A stretch of DNA of 64,000 bases, from contig NZ_CP021874.1 in assembly GCF_002197645.1 (NCBI RefSeq), forward strand, positions 2,976,001-3,040,000, given 5' to 3'. Shown one piece after another: positions 17,033-25,348 of the stretch (the stretch's first letter is position 1; every line of letters begins with the position of its first letter). The notes beneath the pieces are model-generated. The model was not told the origin of the DNA and ran no database searches. It saw only the letters and a list, made by a program, of their open reading frames with translations. The stretch is from Enterococcus wangshanyuanii (GTDB lineage: Bacteria; Bacillota; Bacilli; Lactobacillales; Enterococcaceae). Made by a program: the position numbers and the translations under genes.

Positions 17033-17671
17033 GTGGAAATTACAGGAAATAAATTAAGGATCGAATTATTCAGCGATGCAGTGATTGCTATTGTCATCAC
17101 GATTGCAGCGCTGGAAATTCCGATTCCACAGGTTGGAGACTATTCTGGCTTTTTTGAGAGTCTGCTGACATTTGCAATCAGTTTTTTTATTGTCGCTGGG
17201 TATTGGAATGATCATCGTAAATTGTTTGAGCAGATCAAAAAAATCAATGAGCCGTTCGTGATCAGAAATACATGTTTCCTTTTTTCTTTAGTATTGATCC
17301 CAGTTTTTACTAGCTGGTCAATGACTGCTGTAGATAAACCGTTGCCGACAATAGCGTATGGCGTGTTACTGATGGTCATCAATGCAACTTTCAGCAGTTT
17401 ATTCAAAAAGGGAATACCTTTAGTCATGAAGGGAAAGGAAGATCAAGAACAGTTAAAGCAGTTGTATGCGATAAGAGATCGGATTTATTATTTAGCGATT
17501 TTCTTAGTGATGCTTATCGGTTGGTTTATCCCGCAGGTAGCGCTTGTGCTATTCATTGGTGTACCGATCATCAGTTATTTTTTAAAAAGTAATGTGGAGG
17601 AGTCTGTTGGAAGAAAAAACAGGAACAGGCGACATATGTCTCGTAAAATAAGAAAGAGTAGAAAAAACTAG
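17033..17671 (+). CDS. TMEM175-family (DUF1211) membrane protein
   Basis: This protein has 212 residues and starts with GTG, chosen because AAAGGAGGAG lies 6-15 nt upstream. The diagnostic RxxxFSDAVIAIVIT motif is at residues 8-22, and six hydrophobic segments follow. Bacterial members form potassium-permeable channels. It ends in a basic tail. It is 26 bp after the exporter genes and probably co-transcribed with them. Confidence 0.8.
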   Translation: MEITGNKLRIELFSDAVIAIVITIAALEIPIPQVGDYSGFFESLLTFAISFFIVAGYWNDHRKLFEQIKKINEPFVIRNTCFLFSLVLIPVFTSWSMTAVDKPLPTIAYGVLLMVINATFSSLFKKGIPLVMKGKEDQEQLKQLYAIRDRIYYLAIFLVMLIGWFIPQVALVLFIGVPIISYFLKSNVEESVGRKNRNRRHMSRKIRKSRKN

Positions 17672-17695
17672 CGCCTAGTTTTTTCTACTCTTTCT
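17651..17695. terminator. Bidirectional terminator, 21-bp perfect stem
   Basis: Bases 17651-17671 are perfectly complementary to 17675-17695 with a 3-nt loop. A-rich and T-rich runs make it usable in both directions. It separates two convergent genes and includes the stop codon of the TMEM175-like gene. Confidence 0.85.
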
Positions 17696-17697
17696 CT

Positions 17698-18039
17698 TTA
17701 ATCCTTGATTCTTTTTACATCGATTACAGTACCAGTAAAGGCATCTGCAGTAAATTCGTATTGTACCATCACGCCATCTTCTAAGCGCGAAATGCCGCCA
17801 TTATAGGTTTTCGAATGAATCGCAAATTTGCGTAAGGGCTTTTTCTCGAATTCGATCCATGAGCCTTCGATCGGCCCTTCTTTTAAAAAGGCTTCTTTGA
17901 CGTTTTCTAAAACCAAATCAGCATCAACCGTTCGTTTTTTTTGATACCATAATGTAGAAGCAATCCCACTTATGATACCCAGACTTACACCAATCGCTAA
18001 GCCGCCTTTGAAATAGCTTAATTCATTTTCTTCATTCAT
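17698..18039 (-). CDS. Small membrane-anchored protein of unknown function
   Basis: This 113-residue protein has one N-terminal hydrophobic helix (about 10-28, GGLAIGVSLGIISGIAST) followed by a soluble domain of mixed strands and helix (to residue 113). The tail (EFTADAFTGTVIDVKRI) resembles the PepSY-like small secreted domain, which I suggest only weakly. The ATG follows GGAGGTTATTCCC. It is convergent with the TMEM175-like gene and divergent from pepA. Confidence 0.7.
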   Translation of the reverse strand: MNEENELSYFKGGLAIGVSLGIISGIASTLWYQKKRTVDADLVLENVKEAFLKEGPIEGSWIEFEKKPLRKFAIHSKTYNGGISRLEDGVMVQYEFTADAFTGTVIDVKRIKD

Positions 18040-18135
18040 GGGAATAACCTCCGAGTATAGTCAATGTTTGTCGAAAAAACTCGACCTTTCTTCTATTCTA
18101 ACACAACCTAGTGAAATAACGGAAAACAAAAAACG

Positions 18136-18164
18136 TGGGCAATTAAAAAAATTTGCGTTATAAT
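18136..18164 (+). promoter_or_regulatory. Probable pepA promoter
   Basis: TATAAT at 18159-18164 with a partial -35 (TGGGCA, 18136-18141) at 17-bp spacing. It would give a leader of about 115 nt, which contains the three-way junction described separately. Confidence 0.55.
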
Positions 18165-18190
18165 AAATGGTGATATTAGATGAAAGGAGT

Positions 18191-18275
18191 ATCTGCCGTT
18201 TCTGTATTGAGAGAGTGTTATTTTTACAGAAAAGAAAGGTTCATCCTTGAAGTTTAAAAAGGATAGCTGGCAGAT
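18191..18275 (+). promoter_or_regulatory. Three-way-junction leader upstream of pepA
   Basis: Three helices nest as a junction: P1 ATCTGCC/GGCAGAT (18191-18197 with 18269-18275), P2 TTTCTGTA/TACAGAAA (18199-18206 with 18225-18232) and P3 ATCCTT/AAGGAT (18243-18248 with 18259-18264). All are perfect. The 3' end of P1 is 9 nt from the pepA start and no clear Shine-Dalgarno lies between. This resembles a cis-regulatory RNA; it does not match a riboswitch class I recognise. Confidence 0.55.
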
Positions 18276-18284
18276 AATACAACG

Positions 18285-19361
18285 ATGGAAGAAAAAACAT
18301 TTCAACGCATCAAAGAACTGACTGAACTACAAGGAACCAGCGGATTTGAAGACGATATTCGCGGCTATATGAAAAAGCATATGACGCCTTTAGTTGATGA
18401 GATCCAGTACGATGGTCTAGGTGGTATTTTTGGATTGAAGAGAGCAAAAGAGCAAGATGCACCGCGTGTAATGGTTGCAGCACATATGGATGAAGTTGGC
18501 TTTATGCTGACTCAAATCAAAGACAACGGCTTATTCCAAGTCGTACCTTTAGGCGGTTGGAATCCTTACGTTGTTTCCGCACAACGTTTTACGTTAAAAA
18601 CAAGCAAAGGAAATTATCCATGTATTTCCTCTTCTGTGCCACCACACTTATTACGTGGGACAAGCGGTCAAAAACAGCTTGAAGTAACCGATGTGTTATT
18701 TGATGCCGGATTTGAATCGAAAGAAGAAGCAGAAAGCTTTGGTGTCCGTCCAGGAGACTCGATCGTCCCTCAAACAGAAACGATCAAAACAGCAAATGGT
18801 AAAAATATCATCAGTAAAGCTTGGGATAATCGTTACGGCTGTACATTAGTATTAGAAGCGCTGGAAGAATTACAAAATGAGCAATTAGGTCATACGCTGA
18901 TCGCTGGCGCCAATGTTCAAGAAGAAGTTGGTTTGCGTGGTTCTAAACCATCTGTTCATAAGTTTAAACCAGATTTATTCTTTGCAGTCGACTGTTCAGC
19001 TGCCGATGATCTCCAAACGAAAAAAGGAACATATGGTCATTTAGGTGAAGGAACGCTATTACGTATCTATGATCCAGGTTTGATCACATTACCTCGTGTC
19101 CGTGAATACTTACTGGATACTGCAGCGACACACAATATTCCATATCAATACTTTGTTTCTAAAGGCGGTACAGATGCAGGTGCGGCTCATACAACCAATA
19201 ATGGTGTTCCAAGTACCGTGATCGGCGTGTGTGGACGCTATATCCATACGCATCAAACGATGTTTAACATCAAAGACTACGAAGCGGCACGTGAAATGCT
19301 GATCCAAGTCTTAAAAGGCTTAGACAAAACCACTGTAAATACGATCATTTACGGAAAGTAG
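18285..19361 (+). CDS. pepA: Glutamyl (M42) aminopeptidase
   Basis: This is a cytoplasmic metallo-aminopeptidase that removes N-terminal Glu or Asp, 358 residues. Metal ligands and catalytic residues are visible in AAHMDEVGF, SKAWDNRYGC, VQEEVGLRG, FAVDCSAADD and HTHQTMFN. It is followed 9 bp later by a thioredoxin-like gene, the usual lactic acid bacterial arrangement. The start is ATG 18285 although its ribosome binding site is poor, which may be linked to the leader structure. Confidence 0.92.
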   Translation: MEEKTFQRIKELTELQGTSGFEDDIRGYMKKHMTPLVDEIQYDGLGGIFGLKRAKEQDAPRVMVAAHMDEVGFMLTQIKDNGLFQVVPLGGWNPYVVSAQRFTLKTSKGNYPCISSSVPPHLLRGTSGQKQLEVTDVLFDAGFESKEEAESFGVRPGDSIVPQTETIKTANGKNIISKAWDNRYGCTLVLEALEELQNEQLGHTLIAGANVQEEVGLRGSKPSVHKFKPDLFFAVDCSAADDLQTKKGTYGHLGEGTLLRIYDPGLITLPRVREYLLDTAATHNIPYQYFVSKGGTDAGAAHTTNNGVPSTVIGVCGRYIHTHQTMFNIKDYEAAREMLIQVLKGLDKTTVNTIIYGK

Positions 19362-19370
19362 AGGCAGAAT

Positions 19371-19685
19371 ATGATCATTCCAACGTCTTATGAAGAATTA
19401 GCGGGCTATGTTGACAAAGAAAAAAGTGTCTTTTTCTTTACTGCTGATTGGTGTGGTGATTGTCGATATATCAAGCCAGCCATGCCTGAGATCGAAGCCG
19501 AATTCTCAGACTTTCAATTTATTGAAGTCGATCGAGATAAATTTATCGATCTAGCTGCAGAGTGGAATATCTTTGGGATCCCAAGCTTTGTCGTAACAGA
19601 TAATGGCAAAGAGCTGGGCCGTTTGGTCAATAAAGATCGCAAGACTAAAGAAGAAATCACCACTTTTTTGAACAGTCTTCGTTAA
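19371..19685 (+). CDS. Thioredoxin family protein
   Basis: This is a 104-residue thioredoxin-fold protein with the redox motif ADWCGDC at residues 24-30 and the cis-proline in IFGIPSFVV. The motif CGDC differs from the CGPC of classical thioredoxin, so it is a thioredoxin-like protein with unknown partner. It is co-transcribed with pepA (9 bp gap). Confidence 0.88.
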   Translation: MIIPTSYEELAGYVDKEKSVFFFTADWCGDCRYIKPAMPEIEAEFSDFQFIEVDRDKFIDLAAEWNIFGIPSFVVTDNGKELGRLVNKDRKTKEEITTFLNSLR

Positions 19686-19749
19686 GTAGAAGTAAGTAGT
19701 CAAAGAGCCAGTGTCAGAATCAAATGAACTTGATTGGGAGATGGGTATC

Positions 19750-20211
19750 ATGTTAACACAAACATATAAAAATATTTTAGTCGGTATCGATGGCAGTGAT
19801 CAAGGAAATTTAGCCTTTGAACAGGCAGTTGAAGTTGCTCGAAGAAACAATGGACGTGTCATTGTTGTTCATGTCATAGAAAACCAGGTATATACTATGA
19901 TGGGCTATTCATCCTTGAACGATAATCTGTTGGATCAAGAAACAGAAACTGCAAAAGAATTACTGGCAGATTGTGAAACGTATGCTAAGAGTGTCGATTT
20001 CACTCAAGTAGAAACCGTTGTAACCTATGGGTCTGCTAAAGATGTGATGTGTAATGATTTACCGAAAAAATACCAGATCGATTTGATCATGGTGGGACAA
20101 TCTGGACTGAATGCAGTCGAACGTTTTATGATCGGCAGTGTCAGCAGCTATATTATTCGGAATGCCCCTTGTGACGTGTTGATTGTTCGTCCTGATAAAA
20201 AGAAGAAGTAA
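19750..20211 (+). CDS. Universal stress protein (UspA family)
   Basis: This is a 153-residue single-domain Usp with the N-terminal ILVGIDGSD strand-loop and the ATP-binding G-2x-G-9x-G(S/T) type motif (VGQSGLNAVERFMIGSVSS). The start at 19750 is preferred over upstream ATG/GTG codons because GGGAG (19736-19740) is 9 nt away and homologues begin at this position. Confidence 0.88.
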   Translation: MLTQTYKNILVGIDGSDQGNLAFEQAVEVARRNNGRVIVVHVIENQVYTMMGYSSLNDNLLDQETETAKELLADCETYAKSVDFTQVETVVTYGSAKDVMCNDLPKKYQIDLIMVGQSGLNAVERFMIGSVSSYIIRNAPCDVLIVRPDKKKK

Positions 20212-20246
20212 ATTTCTCTAGGATCAACAAAATTGAAGAAGAATAG

Positions 20247-20301
20247 AAAAGAAGAATGCTACGGAAAGAAAAAATTCTTTCTTGACATTCTTCTTTTTTT
20301 T
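20247..20301 (+). terminator. Terminator after the universal stress gene
   Basis: The arms AAAAGAAGAATG (20247-20258) and CATTCTTCTTTT (20286-20297) enclose a second stem GAAAGAA/TTCTTTC and run into a T tract. The next promoter's -35 (TTGACA, 20282-20287) is embedded in the 3' arm. Confidence 0.8.
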
Positions 20302-20330
20302 GTTAATATTAAGACGTATTAAGACGTATT
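20282..20330 (+). promoter_or_regulatory. Promoter and direct-repeat operator of the GntR-PTS operon
   Basis: TTGACA (20282-20287) and TAATAT (20304-20309) are 16 bp apart. Just downstream the decamer AAGACGTATT occurs twice in tandem (20311-20330), giving a near palindrome ACGTATTAAGACGT. It probably binds the GntR-type regulator encoded 26 bp further on. Confidence 0.65.
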
Positions 20331-20355
20331 AAAAAGAGGACGAGGTGAGAGCAAC

Positions 20356-21087
20356 ATGGATAAATTAGAATCAAATAAAAAAGCACCACTATACAAGCAA
20401 TTGTATGATGCCATTTTAAATAAAGTCAGAAGTGGTGAATATCAGGTTGGAGATAAAATTCCTTCAGAAGAACAGTTGATGACGATTTATGGCATAAGCC
20501 GAGTCACTGTTCGTAACGCAGTCAAACAATTAGTGGATGAAAATATCCTAGTCAAGCGACATGGAAAGGGTACGTTTGTATCAATGCCATCCTACGTAGA
20601 AAGCATGACAGCTGGTGGTAGTTTTACTGAATCAGGACTAAAAATGAATCGCAAACCAACGACGAAAATCGTATCGATCAGCTCAAAGGAAGCAACAGGA
20701 CATGTAGCAGAAGCGTTGGGTATCGAAAAAAATAGCGAAGTGATCGTGATCGAGCGTATTCGTTCGCTAGATAATATTCCGGCAATTTTTGAAATCGATT
20801 ACTTTAGAAAAGAAGATGATTTTATGTTGGATTTGGACCTAACAGATACTTCTTTACTGGATGTTTTACGGCAGCACAGCGGTGTGATCGCTGGTTATTT
20901 TGATAATATCATTGAAATTGCTTTGGCAGATGAAAAATTAGCAGAAGCGTTAAGCATTGATGAGGAAGAAGCTTTAGTCAAAATCAACCAAACTGTTGTT
21001 GACAATGACAATCAAATTCTATATTTCAATGAACAGTATATTCGCAGCGAATCATACAAAGTCGCTATTCGCTCATATAATAAATAA
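20356..21087 (+). CDS. GntR/HutC family regulator with UTRA domain
   Basis: This repressor-type regulator has 243 residues. The winged-helix DNA-binding domain is about 10-75 (YKQLYDAILNKVRSGEYQVGDKIPSE pattern, read in part as GDKIPSEEQLM) and the UTRA ligand-binding domain is about 90-240. Family members respond to phosphosugars or amino sugars. It heads a mannose-family PTS operon and so most likely controls it. Confidence 0.9.
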   Translation: MDKLESNKKAPLYKQLYDAILNKVRSGEYQVGDKIPSEEQLMTIYGISRVTVRNAVKQLVDENILVKRHGKGTFVSMPSYVESMTAGGSFTESGLKMNRKPTTKIVSISSKEATGHVAEALGIEKNSEVIVIERIRSLDNIPAIFEIDYFRKEDDFMLDLDLTDTSLLDVLRQHSGVIAGYFDNIIEIALADEKLAEALSIDEEEALVKINQTVVDNDNQILYFNEQYIRSESYKVAIRSYNK

Positions 21088-21106
21088 AGTGAAAGAGGGT
21101 AGGGAA

Positions 21107-21517
21107 ATGAGAAGGCTCTATATTGCTTCACATGGCGATTTTTCTAAAGGAATCAAGCATTCCTTAGAAATGATCGCTGGCAATGCTGCGGCTGCAGTTA
21201 GTACGTACAGCTTATATCCAGGAGAAAGTGCTGTTGATTTTACCCAAACGTTAAAAAAGAAAATCGCACAAGCACCCGGAGATGAATTTGTTCTTATGGG
21301 CGATTTATTTGGAGCAAGTGTAGTTAATGAATTGCTCGAACTATCTACATTTGAAAATGTAATCGTTTTATCTGGTATGAATTTAAATTTAGCTTTGGAA
21401 ATCCTACTAGCTAGTCCAGAAAAATTAACGGAAGAAAAGATTCAGGAGATTATTCAAAATGCCCAACAGGGGATTCAGCGAGTTAGTATCGAATACTTAG
21501 AAAATGATGATTTTTAG
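21107..21517 (+). CDS. PTS EIIA component, mannose/fructose/sorbose family
   Basis: This is a 136-residue EIIA-Man-type protein with the phosphorylated histidine at position 9 in IASHGDFSKG. ATG 21107 follows AGAGGGTAGGG and is the natural start; an in-frame ATG at 20996 lies inside the regulator gene and is rejected. It would transfer phosphate to the EIIB encoded at 22275. Confidence 0.9.
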   Translation: MRRLYIASHGDFSKGIKHSLEMIAGNAAAAVSTYSLYPGESAVDFTQTLKKKIAQAPGDEFVLMGDLFGASVVNELLELSTFENVIVLSGMNLNLALEILLASPEKLTEEKIQEIIQNAQQGIQRVSIEYLENDDF

Positions 21518-21528
21518 GAGGAGAATAG

Positions 21529-22278
21529 ATGAGTAAAAAAACTGATTTTTTAGCGATGTTTTCAGTTGAAAAGCCGATCATTGGCGTGATCCATTTAAAA
21601 GGTGAAACAGAAGAAGAAATTCAGGAACGCGCCAAAAAAGAGATTCAAATTTATGTGGAGCAAGGCATAGACGGGATTTTGATGGAAAACTATTATGGTG
21701 ATTATGTCCAGCTGGAAAAAGCGTTACAATATATCACTTCGTTGAATTTATCCCTTCCGATCGGCGTCAATGTTCTAAATATGGACCCGCTTGGTTTTCA
21801 TCTAGCGAATAAATATGATTTACAGTTTCTGCAAATCGATTCAGTTGTTGGTCATGTAAAACCGAGAGATGAAGCCTCCTTACAAGAATTTTTCAACCTA
21901 TATCGAGCAAAAACGAAAGCCAAGTTGATCGGCGGCGTTCGCTTTAAATATCAGCCACTATTATCTGAAAAGTCAGTTGAAGCCGATCTACACATTGCCC
22001 AAAAGCGCTGTGATGCTATTGCGGTGACTGAAAATGCTACAGGCGAAGAAACGTCTATGGAAAAAATCGAATTGTTCAGACGTGAGTTGCCAGAGTTTCC
22101 ATTGATTGTCGCAGCCGGTTTGAATGACAACAACGTGAAGGAGCAATTAGCTATTGGTGATGCAGCGATCGTTGGCAGTAATTTCAAAGATACACGAAAA
22201 GACACTGGAGATATCTACGCTCCCTATGTCGCTAGTTTTATGAAAATCGTGAAAGAGGTAAGAGGTGAGCAAGCATGA
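21529..22278 (+). CDS. BtpA/SgcQ family protein
   Basis: This predicted TIM-barrel protein of 249 residues belongs to the BtpA family (IGVIHLKGE at the N-terminus, GILMENYYGD, GVNVLNMDP, AAGLNDNN, DAAIVGSNFK). The E. coli SgcQ homologue is likewise encoded in a PTS gene cluster, where its reaction is unknown. It lies between the EIIA and EIIB genes and its last 4 bases overlap the EIIB start (ATGA). A phosphosugar-processing aldolase or isomerase role is a guess from fold and context. Confidence 0.8.
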   Translation: MSKKTDFLAMFSVEKPIIGVIHLKGETEEEIQERAKKEIQIYVEQGIDGILMENYYGDYVQLEKALQYITSLNLSLPIGVNVLNMDPLGFHLANKYDLQFLQIDSVVGHVKPRDEASLQEFFNLYRAKTKAKLIGGVRFKYQPLLSEKSVEADLHIAQKRCDAIAVTENATGEETSMEKIELFRRELPEFPLIVAAGLNDNNVKEQLAIGDAAIVGSNFKDTRKDTGDIYAPYVASFMKIVKEVRGEQA

Positions 22279-22748
22279 TTAAAATGACAAGAGTAGACCA
22301 TCGTTTGATCCACGGACAAGTCGGCTTTACCTGGACAAAATTTTTAGAAGCAGATTGTATTTTGATCGCAAGTGACGCGCTAGTTGCTGATCCATTGAAA
22401 ATGAGTGCAATGAAAATGGCCAAACCTTCGGGCGTCAAATTAGTTATGAAAAGCATCGATGATTCTGTCACTGCACTTAATTCAGGCGTAACAGACAAAT
22501 ACAAATTATTTATTTTATGTGAATCCGTTGCAGACATGTATCGCTTAGTAAAACAGGTTCCAGCCATTAAAGAAGTCAATTTGGGCGGAATGAAAAATGG
22601 TGAAGACCGTAAGCAAATTTCAAAGGCTGTTCATTTATCAGAAGAAGATATTGCTCAAATCAATGAGCTGACGAATGAAGGGATCGAGTTGACTGTTCAG
22701 CTAGTTCCAGATGATCAAAAAGTTGCAGTAAGTAAGTTGTTAGCCTAA
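22275..22748 (+). CDS. PTS EIIB component, mannose/fructose/sorbose family
   Basis: This 157-residue EIIB has the phosphohistidine motif VDHRLIHGQV at residues 6-15. It overlaps the BtpA-family gene by 4 bp, so translation is coupled. It takes phosphate from EIIA and gives it to the sugar carried by EIIC/EIID. Confidence 0.93.
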   Translation: MIKMTRVDHRLIHGQVGFTWTKFLEADCILIASDALVADPLKMSAMKMAKPSGVKLVMKSIDDSVTALNSGVTDKYKLFILCESVADMYRLVKQVPAIKEVNLGGMKNGEDRKQISKAVHLSEEDIAQINELTNEGIELTVQLVPDDQKVAVSKLLA

Positions 22749-22769
22749 ACAAATAGGAGGTTCAAACAG

Positions 22770-23540
22770 ATGGAAGTGACATTTATAAACGTACTATTGA
22801 TGTTTTTGATTGCTTTTTTTGCTTACATGCATAGCTGGTTCGGCTCAACGATGTGGAATCGTCCTATTGTCGTTGCACCGTTGGTCGGGTTGGCATTGGG
22901 CGATTTAGATACAGGAATCAAACTTGGTGCAACGCTGGAATTGGTGTTCATGGGTGCGTTCCCCGTGGGTGCCAGCAATCCACCTGACTTTGTTTCAGGC
23001 ACGATCATTGCGACAGCTTATGTGATCATGAGCGGTCAGTCGATTTCTAGTGCAGTTGTTCTGGCGGTTCCAATCGCCACATTGGTTCTACTGATCGACA
23101 ATCTACAAATGACCTTCTTACTTACCGGTGCTAGTCATTTAGCTGATAAAGAAGCCAAAAAAGGAAATATCAAAGGAGTAGAACGAATTCAGATCATTGC
23201 GGGGATCGGCAATAAAGTACTGTTAGCTCTGATCGTAGCTCTAGGCTTTTACTTGGGCGTTCCGTTTATCGAAAAAGTACTATCCTATGTTCCTGATTTT
23301 ATTACGCACGGGTTGGATATTGCAGCAGGAATCATTCCCGCAATTGGGTTTGCTATGTTGGCACGAATGATGGTAACGAAAAAAATGATTCCATTTTTGC
23401 TCTTCGGCTTTTTATTAGCAGCGTATCTAAATATTTCTGTTGTAGGGATCGCTTTATTTGGGATCGTCGTCGTACTGCTTTATATGAACATGAGTGATAC
23501 TCAAACGAAGGAGGCTGCCGTTGATGACAACGAATTCTAA
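22770..23540 (+). CDS. PTS EIIC component, mannose/fructose/sorbose family
   Basis: This is an integral membrane sugar channel component of 256 residues with about seven to eight hydrophobic segments and the family motif GATLELVFMGAFPVGASNPPD near residues 50-70. A strong AGGAGG site precedes the ATG. It ends inside the start region of EIID (17-bp overlap). Confidence 0.92.
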   Translation: MEVTFINVLLMFLIAFFAYMHSWFGSTMWNRPIVVAPLVGLALGDLDTGIKLGATLELVFMGAFPVGASNPPDFVSGTIIATAYVIMSGQSISSAVVLAVPIATLVLLIDNLQMTFLLTGASHLADKEAKKGNIKGVERIQIIAGIGNKVLLALIVALGFYLGVPFIEKVLSYVPDFITHGLDIAAGIIPAIGFAMLARMMVTKKMIPFLLFGFLLAAYLNISVVGIALFGIVVVLLYMNMSDTQTKEAAVDDNEF

Positions 23541-24348
23541 AGAAACGAAAACAGCTATCACAAAAAAAGATTTTTGGTCTGTATTTTTCCGCTCGTTAAC
23601 CTTAGACTCGTCTTGGAACTATGAACGGATGCAGAATTTAGCTTATGCATACGCGATGGCTCCGATTTTACGTAGGTTATACAAAAATAATGATGAAAAG
23701 AAAGAAGCTTTGGAACGCCATCTAGAGTTTATGTCTGTCACTCCGCATATTTCTACTTTGCTATTAGGGATTTCCGGAGCGATGGAAGAGGAAAATGCTA
23801 AAAATCATGAGTTCAACTCAGCAAGTATCAACGCGGTAAAAACAAGTTTGATGGGCCCTATGTCAGGGATTGGTGATTCATTTTTCTGGGGCACATTAAA
23901 AGTTATTGCGACAGGTGTAGCTATTTCATTATCTAAACAAGGAAACATTTTCGGACCGATCGCCTTTTTGCTGATCATCAATGTTCCTCATTTTATTTTA
24001 CGCTATATTTGCTTAGACAAAGGCTTCAAGTTAGGTGCTAAATTTTTCAGTGATGTCGGTGATAGCGGTGTGATCGAAAAAATCACGACGGCAGCTTCTA
24101 TCCTAGGATTGATGGTTATCGGCGGAATGACCGCTTCCAATGTTGTCTTCGAATTAACAGCCAAAGTCGGCTCAGGAAAAATTGCGACGCCATTACAGGA
24201 ATATGTGGATCAAATCATGTTAGGCTTCTTTCCAGCACTGTTTTTCTTAGTCATTTATTGGCTACTAGGGAAAAAAGTCAAGACGACGACTTTGTTAGTA
24301 GGAGTGATCGTTGTATCTATTTTATTTGCGGCATGGGGGATCGCGTAA
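23524..24348 (+). CDS. PTS EIID component, mannose/fructose/sorbose family
   Basis: This protein has 274 residues from ATG 23524, selected by AAGGAGG at 23508-23514. The family pattern SWNYERMQNLAYAYAM and GPMSGIGDSFFWGTL is present. It forms the membrane complex with EIIC and closes the operon. Confidence 0.92.
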   Translation: MTTNSKETKTAITKKDFWSVFFRSLTLDSSWNYERMQNLAYAYAMAPILRRLYKNNDEKKEALERHLEFMSVTPHISTLLLGISGAMEEENAKNHEFNSASINAVKTSLMGPMSGIGDSFFWGTLKVIATGVAISLSKQGNIFGPIAFLLIINVPHFILRYICLDKGFKLGAKFFSDVGDSGVIEKITTAASILGLMVIGGMTASNVVFELTAKVGSGKIATPLQEYVDQIMLGFFPALFFLVIYWLLGKKVKTTTLLVGVIVVSILFAAWGIA

Positions 24349-24439
24349 AGAGATCAACAAATTCTATGTGCAACTTTCTTCTTTTTTTGTTACTATAGGA
24401 CAGGAGAGATTTTAGAACAGTATTTATAGGAGGAAAAAA

Positions 24440-25051
24440 ATGATTTTTGCATATAATAAAGAACATGTTGGTGACGTATTGTTCGTCATCGCAGCAGATG
24501 ATAAAGGACAAGAAAATCACGTTGAACGTAAGGGAAATGTTGCCCGCATCAGCGCTGATGGGCAAGTCGTTGCGTGGAATATTTTCGAAGCATCGACGAT
24601 TTTAGGGACGATCGAAGGGACTGGACAAGTTGAATTGACTGATGAACAATTAGATAAGTTAAATCAAGAACTGACAGCAGCTGGGTTTTCAGAAACGTTA
24701 GCTGTAGATCATGACCCAAAAATCGTTGTTGGCTTTGTCAAATCATGTAAGAAACATCCAGATTCAGATCATTTATCGATCACACAAACAGAAGTAGATA
24801 ATGGAGAAGTCCTTCAAATCGTTTGTGGAGCGCCAAATATCAAAGCCGGTCAAAAAGTCGTTGTAGCAAAACCTGGTGCAATGATGCCGGATGGTTTGAT
24901 GATTTGGCCAGGCGTATTACGTGGTGTGGAAAGCTATGGTATGATCTGTTCAGCAAGTGAACTTCATTTACCAGATGCACCGGCGAAAAAAGGAATTTTA
25001 GAATTACCATTCGATGCAATAGTAGGCGAAAAATTTGCTGTAGGGAAATAG
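24440..25051 (+). CDS. YtpR-like tRNA-binding domain protein
   Basis: This 203-residue protein has an N-terminal DUF4479 region (about 1-90) and a C-terminal OB-fold tRNA-binding domain (about 92-200; KHPDSDHLSITQTEV, VCGAPNIKAGQKVVVAKPGA, GVESYGMICSASEL) like the N-terminus of bacterial PheT. YtpR proteins are common in Firmicutes and may bind tRNA or act in quality control; function is not established. AGGAGG precedes the ATG. Confidence 0.87.
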   Translation: MIFAYNKEHVGDVLFVIAADDKGQENHVERKGNVARISADGQVVAWNIFEASTILGTIEGTGQVELTDEQLDKLNQELTAAGFSETLAVDHDPKIVVGFVKSCKKHPDSDHLSITQTEVDNGEVLQIVCGAPNIKAGQKVVVAKPGAMMPDGLMIWPGVLRGVESYGMICSASELHLPDAPAKKGILELPFDAIVGEKFAVGK

Positions 25052-25085
25052 AAAATACCTCGAGTTAAAAGTGAACTAGCATTTC

Positions 25086-25137
25086 AAAGTTAAAATGAGT
25101 CCTCAAGATTTTTTTGTGACTCGTTTTAACTTTTATT
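25086..25137 (+). terminator. Terminator after the YtpR-like gene
   Basis: A 16-bp stem (25086-25101 with 25118-25133, one G-T pair) has a T-rich loop and a T-rich tail. Confidence 0.78.
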
Positions 25138-25156
25138 TATTTTTAGAGTTATGAAT

Positions 25157-25300
25157 GAGGATGGAAAATAACCTCTTTCTAAATGCTAAACATCAAGAGC
25201 TGAAATAGAGAATACTTTATCATCAAAAACGAATCATAGATAAACAATATCGCGCAGCGCTTGTCTAGTTCTCGTAGTTAAGCACTTCTGTCCCAATCTT
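25157..25300. repeat. Second-family intergenic repeat, short copy
   Basis: This is a 144-bp degenerate relative of the element at 12097-12311. The ends read GAGGATGGAAAATAA and, on the other strand, AAGATTGGGACAGAAG. The shared core includes GATAAACA and TTCTCG followed by ACTTCTGTCCCAA. It lies just upstream of the RpiR-type regulator. Confidence 0.55.
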
Positions 25301-25348
25301 GCTTCTGTTATACTTACATTAAACATATTTATTATGGAGGACGATAGA

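Noticed and set aside
18191..18275. T-box or tRNA-sensing leader before pepA
   Set aside because: It is too short, and lacks a specifier stem, the conserved T-box AGGGTGGNACCGCG region and a terminator/antiterminator pair.
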